A stretch of DNA of 6,895 nucleotides, taken from Alphaproteobacteria bacterium MarineAlpha10_Bin3 (GTDB taxonomy: Bacteria; Pseudomonadota; Alphaproteobacteria; UBA8366; GCA-2717185). Location: contig PTKA01000069.1 in the NCBI GenBank assembly GCA_002937525.1, positions 1 to 6,895 of the forward strand, given 5' to 3'. A model generated the notes under the pieces. The model ran no database searches. It was not told the origin of the DNA and saw only the letters and a list, made by a program, of their open reading frames with translations. Made by a program: the position numbers and the translations under genes. Of this stretch, positions 1 to 6,895 are shown one piece after another; within the stretch, counting starts at the first letter, position 1, and each line of letters begins with the position of its first letter.

Positions 1-2328
<2,328 letters not shown>

Positions 2329-2338
2329 AGCGAGCAGA

Positions 2339-2363
2339 CGGGTGGCGTCTTGCACGCCAGCCG
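2339..2363 (+). other. Stem-loop in the rpoB-rpoC spacer
   Basis: Bases 2343-2348 (TGGCGT) pair with 2354-2359 (ACGCCA) around a 5-nt loop (CTTGC). After one G/G mismatch (2342/2360), bases 2339-2341 pair with 2361-2363. This gives nine base pairs, eight of them G-C or C-G apart from the two T-A pairs in the inner stem. No T-run follows, so it is not an intrinsic terminator. It lies 10 nt past the rpoB stop codon and 25 nt before the rpoC ribosome binding site. It might protect or process the mRNA between the two genes, but that is inference. Confidence 0.4.
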
Positions 2364-2385
2364 CATGGACGACGAAACGCGTTAA

Positions 2386-6738
<4,353 letters not shown>

Positions 6739-6748
6739 TCTTAAAAGA

Positions 6749-6791
6749 ACCGGTTGGATCGCCGCGCGTGACTCCAATCGGTCCCGATTTT
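6749..6791 (+). terminator. Possible weak intrinsic terminator after rpoC
   Basis: Bases 6749-6758 (ACCGGTTGGA) pair with 6773-6782 (TCCAATCGGT) as a 10-bp stem with one G·U pair, around a 14-nt GC-rich loop. A TTTT run sits at 6788-6791, five bases beyond the stem. The position 11 nt after the rpoC stop codon suits an operon end. The short, displaced T-run and the large loop make efficient Rho-independent termination doubtful. Confidence 0.35.
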
Positions 6792-6795
6792 CTCC

Positions 6796-6859
6796 ATCTG
6801 GGTAATAACGGGTCGCAATCAGACAGCGCCGCGTAATTAAATTAGGGGCTGACCCAGAT
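6796..6859. repeat. 8-bp inverted repeat in the rpoC downstream flank
   Basis: ATCTGGGT at 6796-6803 is the exact reverse complement of ACCCAGAT at 6852-6859, with 48 nt between the arms. The right arm overlaps the left half of the hairpin at 6853-6884, so the two pairings would exclude each other in RNA. An 8-bp match over this distance can arise by chance. Confidence 0.3.
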
Positions 6860-6884
6860 AATGCCAAAAAGGCGTTATCATGGG
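6853..6884. repeat. Strong hairpin with A5 loop near the window end
   Basis: CCCAGATAATGCC (6853-6865) pairs with GGCGTTATCATGGG (6871-6884) around the loop AAAAA (6866-6870). This makes 13 base pairs, with one T·G pair (6862/6874) and one bulged A (6880). No T-run follows on the plus strand. It lies directly after an AT-rich stretch (6834-6844, TAATTAAATTA). Two candidate start codons lie in its stem. Possibilities include a translation-control structure for the next gene, or the folded end of a mobile element; the sequence shown cannot decide. Confidence 0.5.
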
Positions 6885-6895
6885 AAGCATGCGGA
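6861..6895 (+). CDS. Possible 5' end of an unidentified gene (cut by window edge)
   Basis: An open frame begins at ATG 6861 and runs off the window after 11 full codons, reading MPKRRYHGKHA, which is strongly basic. AGGGG at 6844-6848 is a possible ribosome binding site, although its 12-nt spacing is long. A rival start in another frame is ATG 6880 (MGSMR...), preceded by AAGG at 6869-6872 with a better 7-nt spacing. The peptide does not match the start of RpsL (MPTINQL...), a common neighbour downstream of rpoC. The short basic N-terminus would suit a DNA- or RNA-binding protein such as a transposase, but that is a guess from 11 residues, and the frame may not be coding at all. Confidence 0.2.
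   Translation, partial: MPKRRYHGKHA

Noticed and set aside
6811..6844. A sigma-70-like promoter using TAATTA at 6834-6839 as the -10 element
   Set aside because: No TTGACA-like -35 element sits at the right distance (bases 6811-6816 read GGTCGC), so AT-richness alone is not enough to call a promoter.
6739..6895. The start of rpsL, expected by common gene order after rpoC
   Set aside because: No frame in this flank gives the MPTINQL-type start of ribosomal protein S12. It could still lie further downstream.

Overview
The window covers most of the rpoB–rpoC pair of an alphaproteobacterium, probably of the Rhodospirillales type. Two proteins give the assignment. RpoB has the alphaproteobacterial form of the beta insertion (KDERSMANE...LAKDRDDE, then GGPKG and [20 protein letters not shown]). 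RpoC opens with [10 protein letters not shown] and keeps phrases such as [13 protein letters not shown] and [14 protein letters not shown]. Codons strongly prefer G or C at the third position, so the genome is GC-rich. This placement rests on remembered family sequences, not on a search.

Layout: bases 1-2328 are the 3' part of rpoB (about 775 codons; the first ~580 residues and the rifampicin cluster lie upstream of the window). Bases 2329-2400 are a 72-nt spacer with a small hairpin and the rpoC ribosome binding site. Bases 2401-6738 are a complete rpoC of 1445 codons. Bases 6739-6895 are a more AT-rich downstream flank. It holds a possible weak terminator, a strong hairpin with an A5 loop, and perhaps the first codons of a further gene that I cannot identify and that does not look like rpsL, the common downstream neighbour.

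The two genes encode beta and beta-prime, the large catalytic subunits of RNA polymerase. Together they form the active centre, clamp, DNA channel and secondary channel. The order and short spacing indicate co-transcription. All catalytic and zinc-binding residues I could check are present, so both genes look functional.

Most of the window is ordinary core genome, and I see no new multi-gene system. The best lead is inside rpoC. Just after the catalytic aspartate loop, about 50 residues are present that I do not expect in most alphaproteobacterial or E. coli RpoC. The segment resembles the stretch that follows it at a constant offset of about 52-55 residues, which suggests an old tandem duplication. 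Lesser leads are the structured downstream flank and a near-perfect internal Shine-Dalgarno sequence in rpoB.
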